In this document: positions 1 to 21,179 of the stretch, one piece after another
How the letters are laid out: the number at the start of each line of letters is the position of its first letter
Numbering within the stretch: the first letter of the stretch is position 1
Assembly: GCA_048213135.1 (NCBI GenBank)
Contig: PS015108.1
Coordinates: 29,385-56,073, forward strand
Direction: 5' to 3'
Length of the DNA: 26,689 nucleotides
Origin: Reclinomonas americana ATCC 50394
Lineage: Eukaryota; Jakobida; Jakobea; Jakobida
Made by a program: the position numbers and the translations under genes
Notes under the pieces: model-generated
What the model was told of the DNA's origin: nothing
The model's database searches: none
The model's input: the letters and a program-made list of their open reading frames with translations, nothing else

Positions 1-55
1 TGCTGTGTGTGACAAGGTGGACATCTCAGAACATGCACGCTCTCTCTCTCCGCAG

Positions 56-162
56 GAGCGGTGACACACACGCATAGGCATGTGCAGGCGTACCAGCTGA
101 TGCATGCGGCAAAGGCGAGCAGCAGTGCGATGGTGGCGAGCCGTGCGCGCATTTGTGAGTGA
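56..162 (+). CDS. possible terminal exon of an upstream gene
   Basis: A CT-rich tract ending in CGCAG at 51-55 looks like a 3' splice site. One frame after it (codons from 58) stays open for 34 codons to a TGA at 160-162; the other two frames stop early. The peptide begins AVTHTHRHVQAYQL and resembles no family I know. The upstream part would lie outside the window. It could equally be chance open sequence between genes. Confidence 0.25.
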
Positions 163-1001
163 GTAAGAAAGTGATGGAGGAAATTTCGAGTGGGTTTACA
201 TAAAGCAGGAAACTGATCGAACGGATAGCTGCAGGCGCATGAGCTTGCGCAGCCCCCGTGATGCATGGAGGATTGCTGGTCTACCGTCACAGTGGTGGTT
301 CCCCTCCTATTCGCTTCGCTGCGGCGATGCGAATACGGATTTGCACGTGTTTGGGGGATCTAAAGGGGGAAGGCAACAGTGAGCCCACACCTGGACTAGT
401 TGACGGCAACAAACAGCTGGAAATGGGTCGGGAGAGCCTGCGAGAACGACGCACTCGACGCAGAGTTGTCGAGAACGCGTTGTTTCGAATTCCGGTGCTT
501 GCGGAACAACAACGATTTCATTCACCAACAAACAAGCAACAGTTGTCGGTCCCAGTTGTCTTGATGACCGGAACCAAAATTTGTACACAAACACCAATCT
601 TGAGGCAGCAGCAGGTTCCTTGTGTGTTTGCTTTGTGTTCGCTCTCGGAGCTCCGAATTCGAACAAGTCGAGAACTGCGATGATGAAATCGCGCATCGCC
701 TATAAAGGCAAGGTTGCTAATATCAAATACATAGCGTGTTACAAGCCGGACGTGTGGTTTTTCTACCGCGAAGTTTGAAAACGCGCTCCGATCGCGAATG
801 CGAATTCGAATTTCTCAAGCATCTGTTTCGATCCCGCGCTGCCTCTGTTTCTGGTGCTTATACTCGCTCAGGATAGCAATCTTCACACAATCGTGGCTGT
901 TCCAATTCACGCTGTACCTGCAAGCACGAAAGGATGTTGCATTTCGGATCACCGATGGACGGATTGTGCGTGTTTGCTTTGTTCCTTGCTTTGCGTGTCA
1001 A
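163..1001. other. intergenic region and probable 5' leader of the Y14-like gene
   Basis: No convincing coding exon was found on either strand. Open frames here are short and of poor composition. The stretch holds the left arm of an inverted repeat (487-680) and presumably the promoter and leader of the gene starting at 1002. No clear TATA box was found. Confidence 0.4.
487..680 (+). repeat. left arm of a diverged inverted repeat
   Basis: This stretch matches the reverse complement of 5239-5425. Both arms share GAATTC at one end, TTCATTCACCAACAAACAAG, CAATCTTGAGGCAGCAGCAG, a GT-rich patch, and CTCGGAGCTCCGAA followed by CAAGTCGAGAACTGCGAT. Small indels separate the arms. Both spell similar short peptides, but these have no family resemblance, so I read this as a dispersed non-coding repeat rather than exons. 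Confidence 0.7.
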
Positions 1002-1693
1002 ATGGAGTCGGACCTGTTGGAGGCAATCGAGGCCGGAGACGACGTGGTGGAGGAGGAGGAGGCACCAGCGCGCGTGACGAGAGTTTCGTGCCTCACGAGA
1101 AAGACATGGTCCATGGCCATTGTGACTCTCTCTCTCTCTCTCTGACACACACGCACACGCTCTCTCTTTCTGTTGCAGGGCCGTGGTGGTAACTTTGCGG
1201 GAGAAGCGCGTGATCGATATGCGGGCGACTCGGGCAGGTTTGAGCGAGTGGACGCGACGGGAGTGCGTGGTGGTCCGGCAAAGTGTGAGTCACACACGCA
1301 GAGACGCAGAGACGCGCGTGTGCATGTTCTCTCTCTTTGTGTGTGTGAAGGAGTGAGAGAGAGAGAGAGAGAGAGAGTGAGCGAGTGAGCGGTGAAATGC
1401 ATGCGGATTGTGTTTGCATGTGTGCGGGATTAGGATTTGTCTGTGGTGTGTGCGTGTGCGTGTGCGTGTGCGTGTGTGTGCGTGTGTGTGTGTTGTTCTC
1501 GTCTCTCACGCATTGTTGACTTGGGGATTCATCTGTCTGGTTTGTGTGTGAGTGTGCATGAGAGAGAGAGAGTATGCAAGTGTCTTTCTCATCTCTCTCC
1601 CTCCTCTCTCTCTCTTGCATTTGTGTTGACTCAGGATTACATGTGTGTGTGTGTGTGTGTGTGNNNNNNNNNNNNNNNNNNNNTCTCTTTCTT

Positions 1694-1779
<86 letters not shown>

Positions 1780-1910
1780 TGCATTTGTGTTGACTTACCT
1801 GTGTGTGCCTGGTGCTTTTGTGTGTGGGCTGAGAGAGAGGCACACACGCATTCTCTCTCTTCTTCTCTCATCTGCTTCTTCTCTCTCTTCGTCTCTTCTC
1901 TCTCTCTTTG

Positions 1911-1942
<32 letters not shown>

Positions 1943-2067
1943 GCATTTGTGTTGACCCGTGTGTTTTTTCGCTTGCAGCACAAGAAGGATGGATTGTCTT
2001 TGCGACTGGAGTGAATGAGGAGGCGACGGAGGAGGATATTGTGGATGCGTTCAGCGAGTTTGGCGAG
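1002..2067 (+). CDS. RBM8A/Y14-like exon-junction RNA-binding protein, 5' part
   Basis: Y14 with Mago forms the core of the exon junction complex left on spliced nuclear mRNA. Proposed exons are 1002-1073, 1179-1284 and 1979-2067. The protein starts [12 protein letters not shown] with an acidic run, then a Gly/Arg linker. The join of exons 2 and 3 makes an in-frame TCA and reads [14 protein letters not shown] then [18 protein letters not shown]. In Y14 proteins the same spot has an RSVEGWILFVTGV-type RNP2 strand and the EEATEEDI helix. The exon 1 donor is uncertain: GTGACG at 1074 or GTGACT at 1122, both phase 0; the first gives a better Arg-GRG junction. Exon 3 ends at GTGAGC (2068). The rest of the RRM, including RNP1, was not found and may lie in the gap at 2573-2735. 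The gene is therefore incomplete here or broken. Confidence 0.8.
1614..1957 (+). repeat. three copies of a ~163-nt repeat in Y14 intron 2
   Basis: CTTGCATTTGTGTTGAC recurs at 1614, 1778 and 1940, each time directly after a (CT)n run; the spacings are 164 and 162 nt. The last copy sits about 22 nt before the real acceptor (CAG at 1976-1978), where TTGAC can serve as a branch-point sequence. A 20-N gap (1664-1683) interrupts the array, so the spacing is approximate. Confidence 0.7.
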
Positions 2068-2109
2068 GTGAGCTCGAGGAGAAATTCTGCTCTTGTGTGT
2101 TTTCCGTGC

Positions 2110-2572
2110 ATGAATGCAAGCGAGTGGCATTGCATTTGTTGTCAGGCCTCTGCTTCATTCTGTCTCTCCTTCTTACTTGCATGTATGCGAGTGGCATTGC
2201 ATTTGTTGTCAGGCCTTTGCTTCATTCTTCCTCACACTGCAAGCGAATGGCATTGTGTTTATCGTCAGGACTATCATTCTCCCCATTCTCTCTTTCTCTC
2301 TCTCTCTGGCTTTCTGCATTGCTGCCTCTCTTGTCCTCCGTTTCTCATCTCCATGTCCCCTTGCCCTCTCACTCAGATCCCCTCGTGCAATTTAGTGCGT
2401 TTGCTGTTGAGCCGCTTCGTCTCTCCCTCTCTTGCAGTCATCCTTGCATGCAAGCGAGTTGCACTGTCGAAACTATTTTGTTCGAGAGGGTGACTTTTTG
2501 ATTGCTTTTTTGGTCTCCTCTCCTTTCAGGCCACGCGAGCTGCATTGCTTCGGTTGTCTGGCCCCTCCATCG
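2110..2572 (+). repeat. diverged tandem repeat downstream of Y14 exon 3
   Basis: A unit with core GCGAGTGGCATTGCATTTGT then TGTCAGGC and a CTGCTTCATTC tail occurs near 2116, 2184 and 2239. Weaker copies lie near 2448 and 2531. The units are separated by CT-rich spacer. Each contains a CAG preceded by T-rich sequence and so resembles a 3' splice site. The array runs straight into an assembly gap. I found no Y14 exon inside it. Confidence 0.65.
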
Positions 2573-2735
2573 NNNNNNNNNNNNNNNNNNNNNNNNNNNN
2601 NNNNNNNNNNNNNNNNNNNNNNNNNNNNNNNNNNNNNNNNNNNNNNNNNNNNNNNNNNNNNNNNNNNNNNNNNNNNNNNNNNNNNNNNNNNNNNNNNNNN
2701 NNNNNNNNNNNNNNNNNNNNNNNNNNNNNNNNNNN
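2573..2735. other. assembly gap (163 N) in the Y14-like locus
   Basis: Unsequenced run. It may hide the second half of the Y14-like RRM. Sequence after it (2736-2865) is CT/GT-rich and has no clear exon. A short frame there ends FVVHSLFDDEEN before a stop at 2849-2851, but no acceptor supports it. Smaller N runs lie at 1664-1683, 6683-6702, 11675-11694, 17631-17650 and 18194-18218. Confidence 0.95.
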
Positions 2736-2865
2736 CACTGTGTGTGCCGTGTCCTCTGCTCTCTCATCCTTTCCACTCTCTTTCCTCTCGTGTGTGTGTG
2801 TCGATGTGTCGTTTTGTCGTGCACTCCTTATTCGATGATGAAGAAAATTAACGACAGCTGAACCC

Positions 2866-3950
2866 AATCAGAGGGAGAGGGAGGGGAAGAGGGGGAGGGA
2901 GAGGAAGTGAGGGAGAGGGAGAGGGAGAGAGAGGGAGGGAGAGGGAGAGGTGGAGGGAGTGAGGTGGGATAAATGGAGGGGGAGAGTGGTCGCCTGAGGC
3001 ACGATGCAGGAGGCCATTGCAGGACTTAGTTCTCTGCTCTGCTCTCTCTCTCTCTCTCTCTCTTATTTCTCTGTTCCTTCTGATTTTCTTTCTCTTTCTT
3101 GTCCATTCTTTGTCGCTCTCTCCGTTCTCTCTTGTTCTAATTATCCTTTTATTGTCTGTCTATGTCCCTTTCCCCTTCCTCTCTGCTTTATTTCACAGGT
3201 CTCCATTTCTTCTGATTAGCCTCTCGTTCTTGTTCAGTTTCTAAATTTCATCTGTTTATCTTCTCTTTCTTTTTTATTCTCTGCCCTTTTCCCCATGCTC
3301 TCTCCTGTTTCTCAATCCCTACTGAACTTCTACCTCTTTATCTTGTCCAATTTTTCGCTCTTTTCTTCCCTATTTTCTTTTTAATCTCTCTTTCCTTCTA
3401 ATTGCCTGTCTCTGTCCCTTACCCCTTCATCTCAGCTTTCTCTCCCCTCATTCTCAGTCCCTTCTGACTTTCCATCTGTTTTTTCTTGTCCATTCATTTA
3501 TGCCTCCCCGTTCTCTATTGTTCTGATTATCTTTCTTTTCTTTAAGTTGTCTGTCTCTGTCCATTCCGCCTTCCTGTCTGCGTTCTCTCTCTTTCTCTCC
3601 GCCTCCCTTCCCTGTTTACTCTGTCTCTTATTCTCCGCCTCTTTTGCTCTCTGCCTGTCTCTCTCCCATTGCCCTTCCTTGCGATGTTCTGTTCTCTCGG
3701 GTTTCCCTTCCCTTCTGCGTCTCGGGCAATTTTCCCTTTCCTGGGATCTTCCCTCTCTCTCGCTCTCTCTCTCTTTCATCCCAGTTTCTTCTATTCTGTC
3801 TCACCGTTTCCCTTTCCCTTCTGCTTTCCCTCCCAGCCTCTCCCTCTCTCCCTCCCTCTCTCTCTCTTTCCCCCTCCCTTCCCCCTCCCTTCTCTTTTTT
3901 CATATGTACACCTTCATTTTCTTTTCTTTCCCTTTCCACTCTCCCTTCTC
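2866..3950. repeat. purine block followed by ~0.9-kb pyrimidine block
   Basis: 2866-2990 is almost pure G/A (GAGGGAGAGGGAGGGG type), while 3020-3950 is almost pure C/T on the same strand. Within 3070-3590 the pyrimidine block shows degenerate copies of a unit around CTTGTCCATTC (near 3099, 3229, 3345 and 3485, about 115-140 nt apart) that also carries TTCTGATTATC and TGTCTGTCTCTGTCC. No coding potential beyond low-complexity frames. It lies just past the 3' end of the sHSP gene. Confidence 0.75.
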
Positions 3951-4552
3951 TCACTGGATGGCGATGGACCGCGCCGTCGACACCGGCTGCAGCGGCACCT
4001 TGGCAATGTCAACCTTCAACACGCCATTGTCAAACGCCGCGCTAATATTGTCCTTGTCGGCGTTCTCCGGCAGGCGGAACGAGCGGTGGAAGCTGCCGTA
4101 CGAGCGCTCCACGCGGTGCCACTGCTCCGATTCCTCGCGGCGCTCCTTTTGCGACGTGCCAGAGATGGTCAGCATGTCGCCGTCCACCTCCACCTTCACG
4201 TCCTCCTTGTTGACGCCGGGGATCTCGGCCTCCACGTGCAGCGAGCGCTCCGTCTCGCTCAGGTCGCAGCGCGGATGCCAGTCGGCCAGCATCATCGAGG
4301 TCGACCCAGAGTCGCCGGTGGTCTTGCGGTCCACGTCGGTGCTGCTGCTGCCACTGCCACCACGGGTGGTGCGGTCGGGGGTGCGGAGGAATGGCTGCCA
4401 CAGGCGGTCCATGTCGCGCTGCATGCGGGCAAACTCCTGCGGGGAGAGATCAGGGGGGAGGGTGAGTCTTTTTTGGCTTGGTGTGCAGCAGGTGCAGAGG
4501 GAGTGTCGCGCACCGTCCAGGGATCGGCAAACAGGAAGCGGGTCAGGCTCAT
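3951..4552 (-). CDS. small heat-shock protein (Hsp20/alpha-crystallin)
   Basis: This is an ATP-independent holdase chaperone, probably cytosolic since no targeting signal is visible. Two exons: 4514-4552 (13 codons) and 3951-4436, separated by a 77-nt intron (GTGCGC...CGCAG, 4437-4513). The spliced product is 174 aa and starts MSLTRFLFADPWT, joining EFARMQRDMDRLWQPFL, the normal sHSP N-terminal pattern. The alpha-crystallin domain spans about residues 65-165: HVEAEIPGVNKEDVKVEV, DMLTISG, then ERSYGSFHRSFRLPENAD and DNGVLKVDIAKV, with the G-V-L signature. The C-terminus ARSIAIQ carries an I-x-I oligomerisation motif. The upstream ATG at 4652 was rejected because it reads through the intron and lies upstream of the expected transcription start. 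Base composition is GC-rich, unlike the flanking repeats. Confidence 0.95.
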
Positions 4553-4563
4553 GATGGTTTGTT

Positions 4564-4607
4564 GAAGAGGTTGTTGAGTTGTTGTTGTCGAAGAGGTTGT
4601 TGAGTTG
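4564..4607 (-). repeat. direct repeat in the sHSP 5' leader
   Basis: The 18-nt + strand word GAAGAGGTTGTTGAGTTG occurs at 4564-4581 and again at 4590-4607, in the stretch that should be the 5' untranslated leader of the sHSP gene. On the mRNA strand it is CAA/CTC-rich and so probably unstructured. Confidence 0.6.
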
Positions 4608-4664
4608 CTTTCGAGTTGTCTTGGCTCGCAGGAATTGGTTGAAAAGGTTCAAATAACTTCCCGG

Positions 4665-4672
4665 CTTATATA
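4665..4672 (-). promoter_or_regulatory. TATA box of the sHSP gene
   Basis: The minus strand reads CTATATAAGCC here, 113 nt upstream of the start codon at 4552. Transcription would start near 4640, leaving a leader of about 90 nt. It is the only good TATA element upstream of this gene. Confidence 0.75.
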
Positions 4673-4679
4673 GCCTCGA

Positions 4680-4853
4680 TTACGTCACATGCACCCTGCT
4701 CCTGGCCTAGCGGCGACCCCGCTGCGCTCCCGACACTGCATTTGCATTTCGTGCGCTTTGATCTGCCGAAGCCTCGGTGAGGAATCACAGAAAGTTGTCA
4801 GGGGTCAACAGGTGCCGGTGACGTCAATGTTTGCTGACGTCAAGCTGACGTCA
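4680..4853 (-). promoter_or_regulatory. CRE/ATF-type site cluster upstream of the sHSP gene
   Basis: Three perfect TGACGTCA palindromes lie at 4819-4826, 4835-4842 and 4846-4853. A fourth close match, TTACGTCA, is at 4680-4687, eight bases behind the TATA box. TGACGTCA is the known binding site of CREB/ATF-type bZIP factors. No good heat-shock element (alternating nGAAn) was seen nearby. The sites are palindromic and could also act on the divergent gene starting at 5530. Confidence 0.75.
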
Positions 4854-5529
4854 GCTGCTGATTGCGTGGCCATCTTGCACAGACTCTCTTACTTGTTCCC
4901 TGGCGAATGCAGTTCTGGTCGCTGTACAGCGGTCTGCACTCTAGATCTGGCCTCGCCACCACGATATCGAATGCGTGCCATGCACCAGTTTCTCGCCATG
5001 AAGTCCTTGAATGAGGTCAACACGTGTTTGAGTAGTTGGCCTTGCCCCTGAAGCGAAGACTACCGTGGGTTGTGTGGCTTGTGCAGAGTTAGTGTCGGTG
5101 TCGGCACGCAGCAGGACGTGAATGTTGTATGCCGGGTTTCGAGTCATCCGACAATGTGCCGTGTACGATCGCAGAAAACGCTATGCGTCTATGCAAGTGC
5201 GTCAAATCCACTGGTCAACCACGCTTATGCGGTGAAGATCGCAGTTCTCGACTTGTTCGGAGCTCCGAGAGCGAACACACACACACACAAGGAACCTGCT
5301 GCTGCCTCAAGATTGGCGTCTGTGTTGATGTTTTGGATACGGTTGAACTTGGTCATCAAGACAGCTGTTGCTTGTTTGTTGGTGAATGAATTTGTTGTAG
5401 CGTCCTCAGCAGAGAGAGCGAATTCGTGTACTGCGTGCACGCTGTGCGCACGATATTGATCGACGTCGCTGCGTGAATTTTGCCGCCAAATTTTGCAGTT
5501 CGAAATACGTTTCAAAAATTACCGTTTCC
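4854..5529. other. divergent intergenic region between sHSP and NHL genes
   Basis: No supported exon on either strand. Contains the right arm of the inverted repeat (5239-5425) and the presumed promoter of the large gene starting at 5530. The open frames here are short and spell the repeat. Confidence 0.5.
5239..5425 (-). repeat. right arm of the inverted repeat
   Basis: Reverse-complement match to 487-680, sharing the same ordered blocks from GAATTC (5420-5425) through the TTGGTGAATGAA complement (5379-5390) to the ATCGCAGTTCTCGACTTG complement (5238-5255). The arm is about 10 nt shorter because of indels and a longer (CA)n patch at 5275-5289. The arms enclose the Y14-like and sHSP genes. 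Confidence 0.7.
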
Positions 5530-14330
<8,801 letters not shown>

Positions 14331-14763
14331 GTGAAGTTTTACGATGAAGTTGTACCAGCAGACGTCCGCAAAGTGCGTTCACCGACGTCGTCGTAAGTTG
14401 TCCAGCGAACTACCTCGCAAGCTCACGAAGACAAGCATGTGCATGAAAGTCGTCTTGTCGACCATGACGAGCTCGTCGCCTTTGAGCTGAGCGAGGAGGT
14501 GGTGGCGAGAAGTTTGCTGCTTTTCACGTGCTGCAGTCAGTGGCATGGAGGAGAGTGTGCGCGGTGTGGTGGAGTTGCCAGGAGTGAGAAACGAGGTGAG
14601 CATACAAACGATGATCTCTGCATAGCGCATTCATGCGTGCCTACGGGGTCGAAAAGGCGCTGCACGCGAGCGCTGGCACTCGTGCAACACATTCGACCGC
14701 CGATGCCGCCCAGTTCCCATTTGTTTCATTGCCTTTCCCTATCCCTCCCCCCTCCCCCACCCA
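14331..14763. other. space between convergent NHL and TRAPPC13 genes
   Basis: Presumably the 3' ends of both genes. No supported exon. A short stretch (about 14425-14512) is open on both strands with third-position C/G bias (plus: HESRLVDHDELVAFELSEE; minus: LKGDELVMVDKTTFMHMLV). A 17-codon plus frame from ATG 14544 ends at a GTGAGC donor (14595). Neither connects to anything recognisable. Confidence 0.35.
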
Positions 14764-18388
<3,625 letters not shown>

Positions 18389-18738
18389 TGTTGCAAGGAG
18401 GAGAAGGACGATCAGAAGGACGAAGTAAGGGAGAGTGGAAGGACATGGACGTCGGGACAGGTGCTTTCTCGTGCTCGTCCATGTCTGTTCACATGGTCAT
18501 TTGCGATCTCACTCCTCATCCGTCATCAGCTGCTCCCCCTTCACTCGCAGGATACACAGGCATTACTGTTCAGACATTGATGTTGATTTGAATTCCGGAT
18601 CCGGATTCGGATCCGTTTCTTCCGCTGTCGTTGTCGTCGTCGTTGCACTGGAAGGTCCCACGTTGCACAAGTATTGTTGTACCTTCCTCCTCTCTCACTA
18701 TTGAGCATACAGTCGCCACAATAGGGAGAGAAAGAGTT
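18389..18738. other. spacer between TRAPPC13 start and TLDc gene 1 end
   Basis: No supported exon. Presumed promoter of the TRAPPC13-like gene and 3' flank of the first TLDc gene. Contains one copy of a direct repeat (18521-18577, GCAGGATACACAGGCATTAC) also found at 21349-21405, and a run of overlapping CGGATC words at 18595-18619. Confidence 0.45.
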
Positions 18739-21179
18739 TCACTCAACTAGGAACACTTCGTAGTCTGCTACTTCAAATTTCTCTGTTCCCAGCAGCGTTG
18801 TATTGTCATACGATCCGCCGCCGGTACTCGAATAATGAGAAGCATCGCAGCAGCTGTTGCTGTTGCTGTTGCAGCTGTCGGACAAGTAAACATCATTGCC
18901 GAACCGTGCTCCATATTTAGAGTTGTGAGCAACTGCAAAATTTTTGCAGTCGTCCTTCAGCGTGAATTGTCGCGCACTTACACCGCTCCGTGATGCTGAG
19001 AACAAGAAGCTGGTGCCAGATGGATCGCTGACATACACACCTGGGCAGCGCGACTGCCACGGCACAGGGGTGTACCCACCACACACTCGTCCCGTGGACG
19101 ACTTGACCACAGTCAGCGTCGGTCTGCGCGCAGTCACTCGTTAATAAGCCACTGAACAAAACAAGCTGACTCTCCTTCCGCACATCACTCACCCACGATT
19201 GTCACATCGCTGATGGAATGTGGCTCCTGCAAACCCATCCCGAGTGCCCTTGAAAAGCAACGTCAGCTTGGGCACAGCAGCACTGCCGCCTCGCGCTTGC
19301 TGCACCCACTGCAGAACCACACGTCCGTCTGCCATACTCAGCAGCTTGCTCTTCTGTATCTCCGCTCGCTCGCGCGCCTCTCGTTCCTTCGCCTCGCGCT
19401 CCCGTTCCTCCCGCTCTCTGGCATGTCGCTCACGCTCTTCCTGCTCTCTGGCTTGCCGCTCACGCGCAGCTGCCTCTCGTTCCTGGATCGCTCGTTCACG
19501 CATCTCCAGTGGTCCGAGACGGGCGAGCAGCTGCAGATCAACAACAGACAAGATGAGAGAGGAGAGGTGAGATGCACTCGGACAAGCCACCGATGTTCAC
19601 ACAACAGACCTCCGCAACACCCTTTTCGAGAGCTTCGCGCATCCGCCGCTCTGCAGCAAGTTGTTCATCAGTTGCATGTCTTGCTTGTTGCTCAGCAGCC
19701 AGTCGCTCATTGGTCGTTCGCTGTTCGCGAGACAACCGTTCCTCAGCAGCTTGCCTCGACTCTCGTTCACGAGCCACCATCTGAGTGAGCTCTCGCACTC
19801 GGTCATGAAGCTGTGATGCACACCGAAGTCACATCAGCTGCATGAGTGACCAGCAACATCCACTGACCTTCAGTCGAAACTCACCTCTCGCAGTGGTCGC
19901 TCCACTCGCAACACATCACACACTCGCTCATGCTCCTCCCTGTCACCACCAATTCCACGCCATCCACACCCCAATTCACCACCTCGACACACTGCGTGCT
20001 GCAGTCGGCACTCCGTTTCTGCCACGAGACAACACGTCAGCATCATGACACATGCACTCTCCATCAAGCTCACTAACCAAGATGCCTCTGCATATCAGCC
20101 AGTGAACACTGTTGCTGACATCCACGCGGACACGCTCGCATGCACCCACTCCAGCTGTGCTCTGCAATCTCACTGTGTGCCATCCGAGTTCCACATCCCA
20201 GTGGACACTCGCGCAAGCACCCACTCCACGCATGCTCCACAGTGCAATCGAGTGTTATTTGCTGTCCACATCTCTCACATGCATACGGGCACTGCGATGG
20301 GCCATGTGTGCGGTAGTAGTCGCCCACCGTCTGCTCATCCATGGTGAGGGGAGAGAGAAACCAAGACAAACAACTCTCATTGACAACACGAACCATGGGT
20401 GCGTGGCACAGCGGGCATGTGATCTGTGGTGCCTCCTCACGTCAATCATTAGCGACTTCACCCCACTAAACAAGCACACCCAACCTTCACATTGCGGTAT
20501 GTCAGCTGTATCTTTGGCAGAGCATGGTGCAAAGTGGCCAGGGATGTGACTCCATCGCCACACAGATCCGATCCAGCCTCCGTCACATGCTCACTGTCGC
20601 ATGCAATCAACAGAGAGAGAAGGAAGTCAGCGCATAGGTTGCTCTCTCTGTCTCTCTGTCTCTCTCTCTCTCTCTCTCCCTTCACACACTCACCGACACA
20701 AATAATGCAGCCCACTGGCACACAACACGAAATCCGGAGCACACAGATCCTGCAACAGAGAGAAGAGAAGAGAGTGAGCATCATCAGTGCTCTCTCTCTC
20801 TCTCTCTCCCTCTCTCTCTCACACACTCTCTTCAAACACTCACCAAGCACACTGGGCACAGATACTCGTCCGCCAACACTCGTGACTCCTCCGCCACATT
20901 CTCCATCCACAATCGCGGTGGCTGTGCATTCATCTCTTCCTTCTCCCCCTCCTCTACTGGACGACGACGACGTACAGCGCGCACCACACAAAACACATGT
21001 TGTTCCTCACTGTCGTCGTCACCAGTGAGTGCATTCCTCACTCGCATCACGTGCTTCTCGAGAACAATCTGACTGTCATCGGCAGCAGCAGCAGCAGCAG
21101 CAGCAGGAGAAGGAGGAGGGGCATATCCACTGCCTTCTCCACCACCACTGCCTTCCACGTGCGCGTCTTCGATCTCCAT
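18739..21179 (-). CDS. RING/TRAF zinc-finger/coiled-coil/TLDc protein, copy 1
   Basis: Putative E3 ubiquitin ligase or scaffold with a TLDc domain, the fold of oxidation-resistance and V-ATPase-regulating proteins. Nine exons: 21179-20844, 20749-20694, 20593-20485, 20423-20394, 20330-20078, 20018-19885, 19810-19610, 19530-19193, 19123-18739; total 1842 nt, 613 aa, all in phase. Order: an acidic/Ala/Pro N-terminus with a basic patch; a RING (CPVCLDLCAPDFVLC, GLHYLCREH, then ITCPLCHAPM); TRAF-type fingers (CPYACERCGQQ, ECPLGCG, ACPRGCQQQ, CRGGELGCGWRG); a coiled coil (residues about 307-430, RERQAREQEERE repeats); and TLDc at the end (VVLQWVQQA, LTLLFKGTRDGFAGATFHQR, GPTLTVVKSSTGRVCGGYTP, GTSFLFSAS, ADYEVFLVE). 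The start MEIEDAHVEG matches MGFEDAHIGG of copy 2. TLDc catalysis is not established, so the role is inferred. Confidence 0.85.

Noticed and set aside
1506-2493. Ser/Leu-rich and Arg/Glu-rich frames around 1500-2500
   Set aside because: They are translations of (CT)n and (GA)n tracts in the Y14-like intron with no start, splice or family support.
2736-2851. VCVDVSFCRALL or SMCRFVV as the missing Y14 VDWCFV strand
   Set aside because: Vague similarity only. It follows GT repeats without an acceptor, and the needed frame is not open from a plausible exon start.
3951-4652. An unspliced 233-aa sHSP starting at ATG 4652
   Set aside because: It reads through a good 77-nt GT-AG intron. The extra N-terminus is unlike sHSPs, and ATG 4652 lies upstream of the start site implied by the TATA box. 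Splicing from ATG 4552 gives the family N-terminus.
19213-19788. Plus-strand Ser/Arg/Leu-rich frames over the TLDc genes (also 22281-23219 and 25003-25420)
   Set aside because: Mirror frames of the Arg/Glu-rich coiled-coil exons on the minus strand. They recur in all three copies because the exons do.
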